In this document: one piece after another, positions 36,325-45,748 of the stretch
Position numbering within the stretch: position 1 is the stretch's first letter
How the letters are laid out: every line of letters begins with the position of its first letter
From: Mycobacterium sp. E2733
GTDB lineage: Bacteria; Actinomycetota; Actinomycetes; Mycobacteriales; Mycobacteriaceae
Length of the DNA: 64,000 nt
Assembly (NCBI RefSeq): GCF_001667585.1
Contig: NZ_LZJZ01000068.1
Span: 1-64,000 of the forward strand
Direction of reading: 5' to 3'
Notes under the pieces: model-generated
What the model was told of the DNA's origin: nothing
The model's input: the letters and a program-made list of their open reading frames with translations, nothing else
Database searches by the model: none
Program-made: the position numbers and the translations under genes

Positions 36325-36782
36325 ATGGGGTACCGAGGCGAAAAGGGCGGACGCAAGCGGATTCGCGCTGTTGCCGGCAATGTACAAGGCGCCCTCGACG
36401 CGCTGCGGACTGCCATTACCCAAGCTCCCTCGGACCCCGCGGCGGCCTACGACACCCTATATCCACGGGTCCAGGGCATTCGAGGGCCGCGGAAGTCGCG
36501 GCGGCCTGCTATCCCGGAACTCGGCCCGGCGTTCTTTACTAACGTTCCCTACTTCGCTGGCGGAGGCGCATTAGACCACCCGTGCGTCATCCTCGATAGT
36601 CAGGTAGCCGCCGCACTGCGCAAGTACTGTCGATGGCCGACGCTTGGCGATAACTACTGGTCACCTGAGACATACCAGCGCTACGTCGACTTATTGGGAC
36701 GGTGGGCCGAGGAAGCATCCGGCCAGCTCAACCGCGCCCCGTGTCGCGCGATGAGTTCGAACGCTTCCTGTTCGGCCGCTGA
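36325..36782 (+). pseudogene. frameshifted gene, possibly OGG-fold protein
   Basis: The first 138 codons read GPAFFTNVPYFAGGG, HPCVILDSQVAAALRKYC and WSPETYQRYVDLLGRWA, which I tentatively link to the 8-oxoguanine glycosylase OGG-fold family of defence islands. The original frame then gives an unrelated tail, whereas the frame one base back continues as SRDEFERFLFGR and a stop at 36780-36782. The switch is near the CCCC run at 36737-36740, indicating a one-base loss. The N-terminus may be short too. Probably inactive unless the frameshift is a sequencing error. Confidence 0.55.
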
Positions 36783-36962
36783 CTTCTAATCTTTCCCTTG
36801 CCCTATCGACCTGCCTGACGCATTCATAGTGGTTCAGAGGCACAACACTGCCATCACGACCACGACTCGCGCGGTCCCTCGCCGTACCTGCCGCGGATAC
36901 TACTGGTAGAGACGTCCAGCGTTAGGCGGCGGACCGCTGCAACTCCGCGCCGCGCCACTTCA

Positions 36963-38327
36963 CTAAGCCGATGGCGATATGAAGCCGTGCATAAGCAGCA
37001 GCTCGTCTTCGACGGTGTCAACTCCAGAAGTGTCCCGCAGCGCGAGCATAGTCGCAGGCTGGTCGCGACCAACACGATCGATTCGTCCCCAACGCTGCTC
37101 GAGTCGAAGTCGCGAACGTGGGAGGTCGTAGCTAATTATGGTGTCGGCCGGCAGCTCAATTCCTTTGAGGCCCAGATCGGTTGCGACTGCAACAGCGCCG
37201 CCTGCACCGACTTCTGTATCGAATGCGATGCTTCGCTTGCCGTCGACAAGTTCGAAAGACTGCTGATGCGAATCCAGCGCCTGGGCAATGTAAATTGCAC
37301 TTTCACGCATTGCCGTAACTATGCACGGAGTGCTCTCCTCCATCGAACGTCGACGGTTAATTGCCAAAAGCAGCGCTTCGAGCTTGGAATCGATGCTGAG
37401 CGATGAAATGTCTCGAAGTAGTCCGTCCATGGCCCGTGCAGCGGCAGTAGGCTCCGGCCATGCTGATGCCGTCTCTGCTGCCTGCTCCTGGAGAGCCGGC
37501 TCACTGAGTACCGTTGGGTCACTAAGGGGCCGTCTCCTCGCACCGGCGGCCAAGCTGTTACTCGCTCGCAGGCTCGAACGCTCGCGCAGAATGACTTGCT
37601 CTAGCGCTAGAACGCTTGAGCGCCAGGCACGTTCGAGCCTTACAGCTACAGCTTCGCTATTCGAGTGCACCTCAAGAAATTTAACCAGCCGGATATACAA
37701 CTCCTGTTCCGCCGAGGTGCGTTCGTAGCTGATTAAGGCAAGTCTACGGGTTGGGTGTCCAGTATCCCTTCGCTTCCAACGAACGACGCTTAGACCGTCA
37801 GTTAGACGTCGATCGTGCAACGGCAATACGGAAAGCAAGACGAGTGAGCGCACGCGTTCATCTCCTACAAGTCGCGCTACCAGATCAGCCCGTGATCCGC
37901 TCGCCATGTGGGCCTCATCGACAACAACTAGATCCCAGGCGGACGCAGCGAGACTCGCTGCGACGTCCATCTGTTTCGCAAGATCAAGCGATATTACGTA
38001 TACGCCTGGCTTCCAACCATCTTCGGCAGCGACTTGTTGAATTCTCCAATCCGACTTGCCTGCAATACGCACGACGGGGATTTCATTCTGCAGTCGGTCC
38101 GCAAGCATCGCGACGTGTAACGCACAAAGTGCCGCCGGGGCCAGTATGAGGGCGCGAAAGCCGAGCACGCGCTCCATCAGACGGCTGACCGCCACCGGGA
38201 TGCTGTAAGTCTTACCGGTTCCGGGCGGACTAATCACGAGCAGTCGCGTGTGATCTGAGTTAACGATGGTTTCGATTAGATGCTGCTGATCTGTGGTCAG
38301 AGCATTTTCCGGCAGGCGAGCGTTCAT
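36963..38327 (-). CDS. compact SF2/SNF2-like helicase
   Basis: A 454-residue ATPase: SPPGTGKTYS (Walker A, about 34-42), FRALILAPAALCALHV, VVVDEAHMAS (about 132-141), and the C-terminal QRWGRIDRVGR (motif VI, about 412), which is the SNF2-style form. There are no appended nuclease or zinc domains. The ATG overlaps the stop of the CBS-HEPN gene as ATGA, so the two are co-translated. The helicase could sense or translocate foreign DNA and release the HEPN toxin. Base composition here is visibly less GC-rich than in the Druantia-like operon. Confidence 0.8.
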   Translation of the reverse strand: MNARLPENALTTDQQHLIETIVNSDHTRLLVISPPGTGKTYSIPVAVSRLMERVLGFRALILAPAALCALHVAMLADRLQNEIPVVRIAGKSDWRIQQVAAEDGWKPGVYVISLDLAKQMDVAASLAASAWDLVVVDEAHMASGSRADLVARLVGDERVRSLVLLSVLPLHDRRLTDGLSVVRWKRRDTGHPTRRLALISYERTSAEQELYIRLVKFLEVHSNSEAVAVRLERAWRSSVLALEQVILRERSSLRASNSLAAGARRRPLSDPTVLSEPALQEQAAETASAWPEPTAAARAMDGLLRDISSLSIDSKLEALLLAINRRRSMEESTPCIVTAMRESAIYIAQALDSHQQSFELVDGKRSIAFDTEVGAGGAVAVATDLGLKGIELPADTIISYDLPRSRLRLEQRWGRIDRVGRDQPATMLALRDTSGVDTVEDELLLMHGFISPSA

Positions 38328-39313
38328 CGTGCCCCACCAGACAAAGGCATCTCGGCGGCCTCGATTCGGATAACAAGCCAGTTGCGTGTCATTGCGAGGG
38401 TCTCATACTCATCTGCCCTGATCTGCCGACGAAAGTGCAGGAGGGCGTTCCGGATCGGAGCGAGCGGGGCAAGACGTGATTTCACATGATCGAGATTCCG
38501 CCCTAGGACAGGAGCGAAGGTCTCCCATGTTCGACCGCTTGTGAGGAGCGAGCTCAAATCAGAGAAATCCATCTCCTCTAGCCGCTTGGGTACTTCGCGT
38601 CCTTGCTGTATGTACTTCTGCGCAACAGCAGCGTCAATGCATTTGGCAAGTGTCTCGGGGTTCGACGATAACCGAATTACGTATCGGAGGCCAAGTTCGA
38701 TCTGTCGAATGAGAACGTAGCCGTTGGCGATTCCATAGAGGTAAAGGAGTGCGTCCATTGGGGACGCGATTGCACGCAACTTGCTCGGCTCGCCCACCAA
38801 TACAGCGTTGTGCTGGTCGAGGGCGTCGAAGATATCCTCGATGCTGTCTTCGAGACGAACATAGGGAAGTTTCTCTATGCAGTCTTCGACCGTGAGCAGA
38901 GCTACTTCACTTTTCCCTCCCGGGAAGTACGCAACCGTTCGAGCGAACGACCGATACGAAAAAACCCCGATGCAATATTGATCGTTCATTACCGGTGCCT
39001 GCGAATAGCTGTGTTCGTCGAGTATCCGAAGTCCTCCTATCGCGGAAGTGCCGACTTCAAGCGCGAGGAGGTCTTGGTCGAGTGGGACGAGTTGTTCTAC
39101 TCGCTGATAGATGTCGCCAAGCGCAGCTGTCTCCGCAACCTCGCGAAAACGCGATTCACTGACGTCGGTCGGATCGTTCCCCTCGCTTTCTTCGAGTTCA
39201 AGATCCTCGTCCTCGAGGGCCAGCCGGGCAGCATCTTCCGCGGTCTCATCGCCCGCGCCCATCCTTGGATGTTCCCCACCCACGTTCACAGCGTAGGACC
39301 CAATGAGCAGCAA
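38324..39313 (-). CDS. CBS-HEPN fusion protein, probable RNase effector
   Basis: Up to 329 residues; start uncertain (TTG 39313, GTG 39289 or ATG 39262). After an acidic N-terminus, the region from about 75 to 195 reads as a CBS pair (LTVEDCIEKLPYVRLEDSI, LVGEPSKLRAIASPMDALLY), a domain that usually binds adenine nucleotides. The C-terminus has IRNALLHFRRQIR (about 287-299), the R-N-x3-H signature of HEPN ribonucleases. It precedes and overlaps the helicase gene. A nucleotide-gated HEPN toxin is the natural hypothesis. The HEPN call rests on a short motif. Confidence 0.65.
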   Translation of the reverse strand: MLLIGSYAVNVGGEHPRMGAGDETAEDAARLALEDEDLELEESEGNDPTDVSESRFREVAETAALGDIYQRVEQLVPLDQDLLALEVGTSAIGGLRILDEHSYSQAPVMNDQYCIGVFSYRSFARTVAYFPGGKSEVALLTVEDCIEKLPYVRLEDSIEDIFDALDQHNAVLVGEPSKLRAIASPMDALLYLYGIANGYVLIRQIELGLRYVIRLSSNPETLAKCIDAAVAQKYIQQGREVPKRLEEMDFSDLSSLLTSGRTWETFAPVLGRNLDHVKSRLAPLAPIRNALLHFRRQIRADEYETLAMTRNWLVIRIEAAEMPLSGGAR

Positions 39314-40006
39314 AACCTAGCCGAAACGACCCTCAAACGACGAGACGGCGAATCGCGGGTTGACGCTACGCCTCGCCAATATGTCGTTGTCAGGTTCCCG
39401 GCGGTCGGCGGAATTTTCCGTCAGAGGTGAGCGAGCGGTTGCAGAAGGGCGAGCGCCAGGTTCGCGGCACTCTTGGCGGCGTCCGCGAGATCGACGAGAA
39501 AGCGCTTCGCGGCCGCCGCCAGGTCAAGCCGTTCAAAGAGCTAGAGGGTAGCTTCCCCGTACCCCGAAGGAGATCCGGCTGCCTCAGCTTGTCATGCGTC
39601 GATGCAATCTAGAACCTGAGTTGCTATGCCGCAAGTGCTTTACAAGCGAACCTCGTCATTCACCGGCCATGTCCGACATGGTCTGGTTACTTATCCCCTG
39701 CCTTCCCGCGACCTCGCGCTGAGTAAGCCGCTGTGCATACAGCGCGGACCGTAACGCTTCGATGCGCAACGACTGCAGTCCAGCTCGCAGCGTCCGGTTG
39801 TCATCCATCGAACTCGGCGTCAGGTACCTCGTTCCCTAAAGAACCAAGGCAACCGCAGCGGGCAGATTCTCGATGGCGCGCCACTGTCCCCGAGTCGCGT
39901 CTTCGCGGCTGGACGCAGCGAGTCAAATCGACGCCATGCCCTATGGCAGCTTGTCGTGGCCAGCACAATCTCCGACTCGAACCCGTGAAGCGCTACCGTG
40001 CCTACG
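39314..40006. other. gap left of the lone HEPN gene
   Basis: About 690 bp. A 61-residue plus-strand frame at 39427-39612 (SERLQKGERQVRGTLGGVR) is charged and could be a remnant, but nothing supports it strongly. The stretch must hold the promoters for the leftward CBS-HEPN operon and the rightward HEPN gene. Confidence 0.45.
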
Positions 40007-40927
40007 ATGGAGAGCGAGTGGTCTGAAGAAGTGCTGTTCCCGTCTGCGAATGCTGTAGGCTACCGGCTGATCTTTGAGGCAGAAACCTGGCTTCGACGCA
40101 TATGTTGGGCCGCCCTGCTCCTATCTGAAGGGCCCGCATGGGCTGCCTCACTGGACAATCGGTTACGCAAGAGCCTAGAACAACAGTCCAAGAGCAACAG
40201 TTCGCGTTGGTACCTCGGCGTTGATGCCGAAGAAGAATTGTTGTGGTCCACAACGCAAGGGCAGCTCGCAAGTCTTTTACGCATTGAGTCAATACAGAGT
40301 CGTATCCGACATCTATGTGGGTTAAATGGTGAGCTACTTTCCCAACGTCTCCAGTCGATGTCTCAGATACGCAACATATTGGCTCACAACCGAGCGATAT
40401 CGGATGACTCACTCACGGTATTAAAAGGCGATTTGATCGTGATTAGAGCAGCCGCGAAGAGATTCAAGGCGCGAACACTCTATGCTCAAACGGACATTGT
40501 TTCGCTGCGGGATGAAGTGCCAGACGACCTGTATCCAATGCTCGCCGCGTTCGATGACCTCGAGGAAACCGTCTGGAAGCGCTACGGCCAGCAGGTCTTC
40601 GTAGCAGCAAATCAAGATTTTATACAGCTCGTGCGGCTACCAGTTGAACCATTCGACTCCTGGGCGGATGGAAGAAAACTGCGTGCAGCGTTGGGAATGC
40701 TGTCACATCTCATTTTATGTGTTCTTGCGAATAAGGATATGCCGGAGATTGCGATAGTGCTGCCGCGCAATTTGCCCTCCGAGGATCAACTCGAAGTCCT
40801 CAATCGATTCATGACGAGGGCCTTTCTCCAAGGCGTATGGACGGCAACGCCACCGGAGGCGCAGAGCCCTGCTGCGTCGGGTTGGGCTCGACTATGGTTC
40901 TACGAAAACAGAAGGCCGGATGAGTAA
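40007..40927 (+). CDS. HEPN-motif protein
   Basis: About 306 residues. A helical N-terminal half ends in SQIRNILAHNRAIS (about 119-132) with the R-N-x3-H signature of HEPN nucleases. The rest is mixed and unassigned. The ATG at 40007 is used; a GTG lies 9 bp upstream. It is the last gene of element 1 before the right att site. It may be a solitary toxin, a swappable effector of the helicase system to its left, or a non-catalytic HEPN antitoxin. Confidence 0.6.
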   Translation: MESEWSEEVLFPSANAVGYRLIFEAETWLRRICWAALLLSEGPAWAASLDNRLRKSLEQQSKSNSSRWYLGVDAEEELLWSTTQGQLASLLRIESIQSRIRHLCGLNGELLSQRLQSMSQIRNILAHNRAISDDSLTVLKGDLIVIRAAAKRFKARTLYAQTDIVSLRDEVPDDLYPMLAAFDDLEETVWKRYGQQVFVAANQDFIQLVRLPVEPFDSWADGRKLRAALGMLSHLILCVLANKDMPEIAIVLPRNLPSEDQLEVLNRFMTRAFLQGVWTATPPEAQSPAASGWARLWFYENRRPDE

Positions 40928-41532
40928 GTAGCACAGGGCGATGTCGGTTCAATCAGTCTCATCGAAGAGACCGGGTCAGGCTCCCGGATAAAGTCCTCAT
41001 AGTCTCGTGCGTGCGCCCTGAGCGAACCCGCTGACACCGCGACAGGTTCGTCGGAAGAGCGTTGCGAGGCACACAGCTGCAAGTCGCAGCGGTACAGGGA
41101 CATGCTCTGGGTGCGCCCGTTCGGCGGACGGGTTACAACATCGGTGATTGAGAAACTCAGAGTGCTCCCACCGTTTGTTACGCGCGCAATTGACGCCAGC
41201 CCGCATAAGGTCGCTTGCGCGAATGCCCCTTCGAGGGGCCGCCGGCCGCGCCTTAAACGCCATCGACGAGGTTCTACCCTGTGCCCCCGGTCGGACTCGA
41301 ACCGACACTTGGCCAGAGTTTAAGAACGGTGCGTGGGCCCAGCGCCGTTCCGGGCACTCTGTACCGCGCATGTACCGCCGATGCCAGCGAACTTAAACCG
41401 TACCGACTCCGTACCGACAGCGGACCTAGGACGGCTGGTGAACGTACTAACGCTGCCGATAACCAGCACTATCGCTACAGCCAAAAACACGTCGAACGGC
41501 GGTTTCAGCTAACGCCGCCGCGCGCCGGAAAT
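40928..41532. other. right end of element 1 with candidate integrase arm sites
   Basis: No convincing gene. GTACCG occurs at 41361, 41372, 41399 and 41411. The first lies in CTGTACCGCGC (41359-41369), which also occurs at 6508-6518 just inside the left att site. Paired short repeats inside both ends are what arm-type integrase sites look like. A tRNA-like fragment is listed separately. Confidence 0.45.
41281..41324 (-). other. 3' fragment of another tRNA
   Basis: On the minus strand this reads as the 3' half of a tRNA: anticodon-loop-like CTTAAAC, variable segment, T stem GTCGG, loop TTCGAGT, stem CCGAC, then acceptor GGGGGCAC. No matching 5' half precedes it, and CCA is not encoded. It differs from the tRNA-Gly. 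Such fragments are left by elements that used a different tRNA gene as target. Confidence 0.5.
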
Positions 41533-41579
41533 AGCTTCCCAAGCTGAATACGCGGGTTCGATTCCCGTCATCGGCTCCA
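41533..41579 (+). repeat. attR: right copy of 47-bp tRNA-Gly direct repeat
   Basis: Identical to 6393-6439. Only the 3' part of the tRNA is present; the 5' half is replaced by unrelated DNA, as expected for an attR or attL-attR junction. It closes element 1 and may double as the left att site of element 2. Confidence 0.93.
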
Positions 41580-42283
41580 CATCAGTGCAGTTCATCGCCA
41601 CAAACGTTCCGCCTGGCTACTCATGACGGCCGTTCTTGACCGTCGTTTGACCGTCGCCCGGCGCCGCCGATTGCACAAGTGGTTTGCTAGCCGGTCGACC
41701 CCGCAGGTCTCCGAACTATGACGCAGCCCCTCGGCCTGGATAAGTGATGCAGGAAGTAGTTTGACGATCGGGGACACCTCGCGTCCACGAGGGCAAAGGC
41801 GCAACCTGGCCCGGGCCCGACCGCTTTCTGGTTTCGGGCCACGGGATCTGCCCAGCTGGTAGGCACTGGGCTGGCGCACGAGCCGTCTGCACCCCCAGGG
41901 GTTAGCGTTGCCCTCGCCGCCTCGAAGCGGGATACCGCGGCTCTCCGATCACCGCATGAGCCGCCGGCACCGTGCGTTTTGCCGCTCGCTGTTGCACCGC
42001 ATGGCGACGAGACCTGCCTGCGCGAGATTCGTCGGCGACGGCTTGCGAACTGAAGACGAGGGCTACGTGAACGAGCGGCACAGACCCACCTACACCGATG
42101 GAGGACACCATCTGGCCTGATAAAGTCAGTAACAACTACACTCCGATACCGGGATTTCCCGGTCTGACAGGGTACCCTTCGCTGCGTGACGAGGTATGCG
42201 TCTAACACCCATTGTGGCCGCCGGAAACGCACTGGTAGTGTTTCGCTCTCAGTGCGCTGCAGGCGGGTGCGCAAGCTCGGGAA
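41580..42283. other. gap right of attR
   Basis: About 700 bp. Short frames exist on both strands but none resembles a protein. It presumably carries the promoter of the PRTase/MBL pair. Confidence 0.45.
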
Positions 42284-44611
42284 GTGTCACCACCTACCAT
42301 CCCAGAAGACCGTCTCGAGCAAAGGTCGCAGTACGTGAGTCCTCTTAGCTTTTCGTCTGCTGCGGACATTGCTGGGCTGGGCATGGAGATCGTTGCTGGC
42401 CGAGTCAAGAGCTTTGCTGCGGCGTGGCGTGGCGACTCGACGCTCCGGACCGTGCAGGATGCCGAGCTTCGCCACGGAACAGTTGAACTGTTCGAAATCG
42501 CACGCCAGATGGCGAAGACGGGCGAAGTTGATGTCGTGGTGTTGGCCGCAAGACGCCTGGCTTGCATCTACCAGTTGCTCGTCGAACACGGTATGGAGCC
42601 GCTGTCCGGCTGTGCCGTGATATCCGACCGATATCTCGATGTGCCGGGTGACTGGCCGTGGCGCAGGGTCTTGGTACTTGACGATTCTGTAATTCTCGGC
42701 ACGACACTGCTGCGGATATATGACGATATTAAGAAGCGGATTGGCCCGAAGGGCTTCATATCGTGCCGGGCCGTATGCGTCGATGAAGATCAGCGGGCAG
42801 ACTACCTCCTAGATGCAGTCAATTTGAAGGCAATGCACTCACGCCCTTCCGATGCGGTGGAAGCATATTCCAAGCAAATCGTCGAAGCGCTATTCGCAGG
42901 TGGAGTTCCGTTCTTCAGCGACTTCCCGATGACGAAAAAAATCGCTCTTACTTCAGTAGAGTGGGAAGATCACCTCTTTAACGATGGCTGGCATGTGGCA
43001 GATGTCACTCCACCTCTCTTTGACAAAGATTCCAGAAAAGCTTTCAGCCACATCCCGGCCGACGCCACTATCGATCACATTCTGTGCCGTATTCCGGTCG
43101 AGGTTGCTGCTCTTGTCGAGAGCCTTAAAGTCCGCAGCTATCTGCTGGCACGTAATCCAAGCGGCGTTACTGTCAAGTTCGTTGCAATCGCGATGCTGGC
43201 CCCCTGTACTCCAGACGAACTTGACACTGCTTTGACAGCTTTGAGTAGCCTCCCTGAGGTCAAAAAGAGTCTGGATAATGCAGAACCACTATGGGGAGAA
43301 TGGTCGCCCGAAGCAAAGCACCGACTGGTACAGATGTACGTCGCAACCTGTCTTCTCGACGAGGCCTTGGCATTCGCAAGAGGGTCCGCCGAAGCAAAGC
43401 AGTGGCAATTTGATCGATTGCAGAGCGAGCTCTATTTCGGTCCAGGATCCTCGCTAATGCTTCGGCTCACCGACATCGCGCTCAAGAACTTCCGATCCAG
43501 AACCACCTACGAGAAGGGAAGGCCGCCGCAAGACAACCTCAACAGGCCGAGGCCTTCATGGCTCCTGGAGGATGAAGCTCTCTTGGAGACTCTGTGGGAA
43601 AGCCGTGAGCTGATCGCGTACACCGGTACGCCGGAGGAGCCTCGACCTGACGAAATTTCAAGGGTCGGACTAATCTTCGGTCACGCCATCGCCTCCATCT
43701 TCGGGTATATTCACCGACGCTTCGAAATACCTCAGCGGAAAGAAATTCAAGCCCTCGGCAGTCTGGCCAAATACCGTAAGGCATTCCCCCGCAATAATGG
43801 CCGAAGAGTGCTATCCCAAGGCATTACTCTCCGCGACTTGATAGATTCCTTATTGCCGGAATCCGTTGCGGGGTCGTCGTGGTCCCGAGCGCTCGTCTCA
43901 CTTGGCATTGACATTGGCAACGATCTTGGCATCATCGTTCCAGTCACTCAGTATGACCATATTCGGGACGTGGTTTACCGCGCCTACAGACTGGGTGAGA
44001 CGGCTCCGCTTGCCATGAATCCACTTCCGCAAGCCGCAGCGGACGGTGATTGGGACGAATATGCGCGTACGGCTGAGCTAGGTTTTCCACTCTTGAATCA
44101 AGAAGTGCAGCGGGCGGCAGACATCGCCTCGAGCGAGATGGATGGCTGGTCGTCCGGGTGGTTCGGACTGCCAGTCCCGGAGGCAGCGACGAGATGGCTT
44201 GGTCTGGCTGTAGAACAACTCTTGCCGCAACTTCAGCACATACATCTAGCTCTGGGTGATGCCAGGCTGAATAAGCGTCCGGAACTCCTGGACGACCTGC
44301 GTCGGAAGGTTCTCGAAGCCGTGCCTGGTCGTGTTGTTCTGCAGCTTGACGGCGAAGTGACAAAAATTGAGGATGACGAATTCACTGCGCAGTTCATCGA
44401 GCCCCTTAACGAGTCGATCCGAATGGCGACTATACCTGTCTCACAACTGTCCACGAACGATCAGAAAGCTCTGACTGATGGATCACTGGTCATGTGGTCA
44501 GTTATTCAAGACAACGACAGCGACAAGCCGCAGCGGATATCGCGGGTTCGTGTCCGTCACGAGGCACCAATCGACCTCGATCAGCTAAAGAGGAATGCTG
44601 AGCTTTTCTAA
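42284..44611 (+). CDS. large protein with phosphoribosyltransferase-like domain
   Basis: A 775-residue protein. The N-terminal 200 residues look like a PRTase fold: VDVVVLAARRLACIYQLL, then CAVISDRYLDVPGDW and the phosphate-binding loop VLVLDDSVILGTTL (about 129-143). Most of the protein (200-775) is unassigned. It stops 9 bp before the MBL-fold gene on the same strand, so the two form an operon. PRTase-like domains without a biosynthetic context occur in nucleotide-centred conflict systems. The GTG at 42284 is the only plausible start. This region is less GC-rich than the flanks. Confidence 0.65.
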   Translation: MSPPTIPEDRLEQRSQYVSPLSFSSAADIAGLGMEIVAGRVKSFAAAWRGDSTLRTVQDAELRHGTVELFEIARQMAKTGEVDVVVLAARRLACIYQLLVEHGMEPLSGCAVISDRYLDVPGDWPWRRVLVLDDSVILGTTLLRIYDDIKKRIGPKGFISCRAVCVDEDQRADYLLDAVNLKAMHSRPSDAVEAYSKQIVEALFAGGVPFFSDFPMTKKIALTSVEWEDHLFNDGWHVADVTPPLFDKDSRKAFSHIPADATIDHILCRIPVEVAALVESLKVRSYLLARNPSGVTVKFVAIAMLAPCTPDELDTALTALSSLPEVKKSLDNAEPLWGEWSPEAKHRLVQMYVATCLLDEALAFARGSAEAKQWQFDRLQSELYFGPGSSLMLRLTDIALKNFRSRTTYEKGRPPQDNLNRPRPSWLLEDEALLETLWESRELIAYTGTPEEPRPDEISRVGLIFGHAIASIFGYIHRRFEIPQRKEIQALGSLAKYRKAFPRNNGRRVLSQGITLRDLIDSLLPESVAGSSWSRALVSLGIDIGNDLGIIVPVTQYDHIRDVVYRAYRLGETAPLAMNPLPQAAADGDWDEYARTAELGFPLLNQEVQRAADIASSEMDGWSSGWFGLPVPEAATRWLGLAVEQLLPQLQHIHLALGDARLNKRPELLDDLRRKVLEAVPGRVVLQLDGEVTKIEDDEFTAQFIEPLNESIRMATIPVSQLSTNDQKALTDGSLVMWSVIQDNDSDKPQRISRVRVRHEAPIDLDQLKRNAELF

Positions 44612-44620
44612 ATATTAGCA

Positions 44621-45682
44621 ATGCCATTGAATTTTCGGCCTCCCGCCGATGACGAGTTCGAGGTCACCCTGTTCGGACGCGGTACTGGCGAATGCTGTGT
44701 TCTCCACCTTGGCGGCGGCCAATGGGCGATTATAGACAGTTATAACTATGAAAAATTGCAACGTGATCCTTTGACGAGAAGACCTCGCAAGACGCCGATA
44801 GCTCGATGGTATCTCGACAAAATGGGCATCTCGTCGGATCAGGTGAAAATGATCTTAATAACCCACTTTGACGCAGATCACCATAGAGGGGTCGATCTGT
44901 TGCACGATCATTACCATGAGGCTCAACTCGTAGTTACGACTGCGCTGCGTGCGGATCTGTTTAAGGCGATAGGCACTGATCCACGCGAACCTCTTGGAGC
45001 CGTGCCAGCCACTATGCAGCGAGCAAAATCGCGGCGACGACATGGTTATCCGGATGGCCTGCGGTACGCAGGTGTGAATTGGCAGCAGCTTTTTGCAGAC
45101 GACGTGCGCTTAACAGCGCTTTCGCCGACAGATGCAGTGATCCATACAGCCACCGAACAGATTGCCGCGCGGATGGATACTCAACTCTCGACCTTACGCG
45201 AATTACTGCGTAATCAGAACTGGTGCAGTGTGGTGGTTCACTTTCATACAAAGGTCGGATGTACTTTGCTTGGGGCGGATCTGGAGAATTCGCCACGCGA
45301 TTTTGGCTGGGAAGCCGTCCTAGCTGATCCGGGGCATGCCCAACTCTCGCCGGCAGATATCGTAAAAGTTCCGCATCATGGAAGTCCTGACGCCGATCAC
45401 GAGGATATTTGGCGGAAATTCGCCGTGAAGGACCGTCACATGTTCGTGGCACCATTCACGGCCACCGGAGGCTCTAAAAGGCCGACTACGGAGGACTGTG
45501 CCCGTCTATGTGCGCGCGGAGGCAGCCTCTGGCAGGCTGCGCCGTCCGTCGCAAGAACCGCAAACGGATTCGGCTTTGACTCAGAAATTCAAGCGCCGAC
45601 GGGCGCAATACAAGCGCGCCGCACGCCGACTGCAGATAAGTGGGAAATCAGCATCGGTGGAACCGCTTTTCGCGTGTGCTGA
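44621..45682 (+). CDS. MBL-fold metallo-hydrolase, ComEC-like
   Basis: A 353-residue protein with a metallo-beta-lactamase fold: LTHFDADHHRG-type metal motif (here ITHFDADHHRG, about 79-89), a later TLLGADLENSP and a VPHHGSPDADH segment near 250. This is the form seen in ComEC C-terminal domains and stand-alone relatives that cut nucleic acids or nucleotides. No membrane segment. It follows the PRTase-like gene by 9 bp and likely processes that protein's product or target. Confidence 0.8.
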   Translation: MPLNFRPPADDEFEVTLFGRGTGECCVLHLGGGQWAIIDSYNYEKLQRDPLTRRPRKTPIARWYLDKMGISSDQVKMILITHFDADHHRGVDLLHDHYHEAQLVVTTALRADLFKAIGTDPREPLGAVPATMQRAKSRRRHGYPDGLRYAGVNWQQLFADDVRLTALSPTDAVIHTATEQIAARMDTQLSTLRELLRNQNWCSVVVHFHTKVGCTLLGADLENSPRDFGWEAVLADPGHAQLSPADIVKVPHHGSPDADHEDIWRKFAVKDRHMFVAPFTATGGSKRPTTEDCARLCARGGSLWQAAPSVARTANGFGFDSEIQAPTGAIQARRTPTADKWEISIGGTAFRVC

Positions 45683-45748
45683 CATGTGGCTCGGGACGGT
45701 TTTCGTTCGCCTAGAAATTGGTTCTTGCAGGCGATGGTGGAAGTGACC

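Noticed and set aside
39427..39612. A 61-residue charged frame in the gap before the HEPN gene
   Set aside because: No ribosome site, no motif, and unclear boundaries; possibly a remnant.
41281..41357. A full tRNA of about 77 nt on the minus strand with a GTGCCC 5' end
   Set aside because: The 5' and 3' ends can pair over six bases, but no D stem or anticodon stem can be formed, so only the 3' fragment is reported.
41533..41579. A second complete tRNA-Gly gene
   Set aside because: Only the 3' half is present; the DNA upstream cannot form the acceptor or D arm, so it is an att duplicate.
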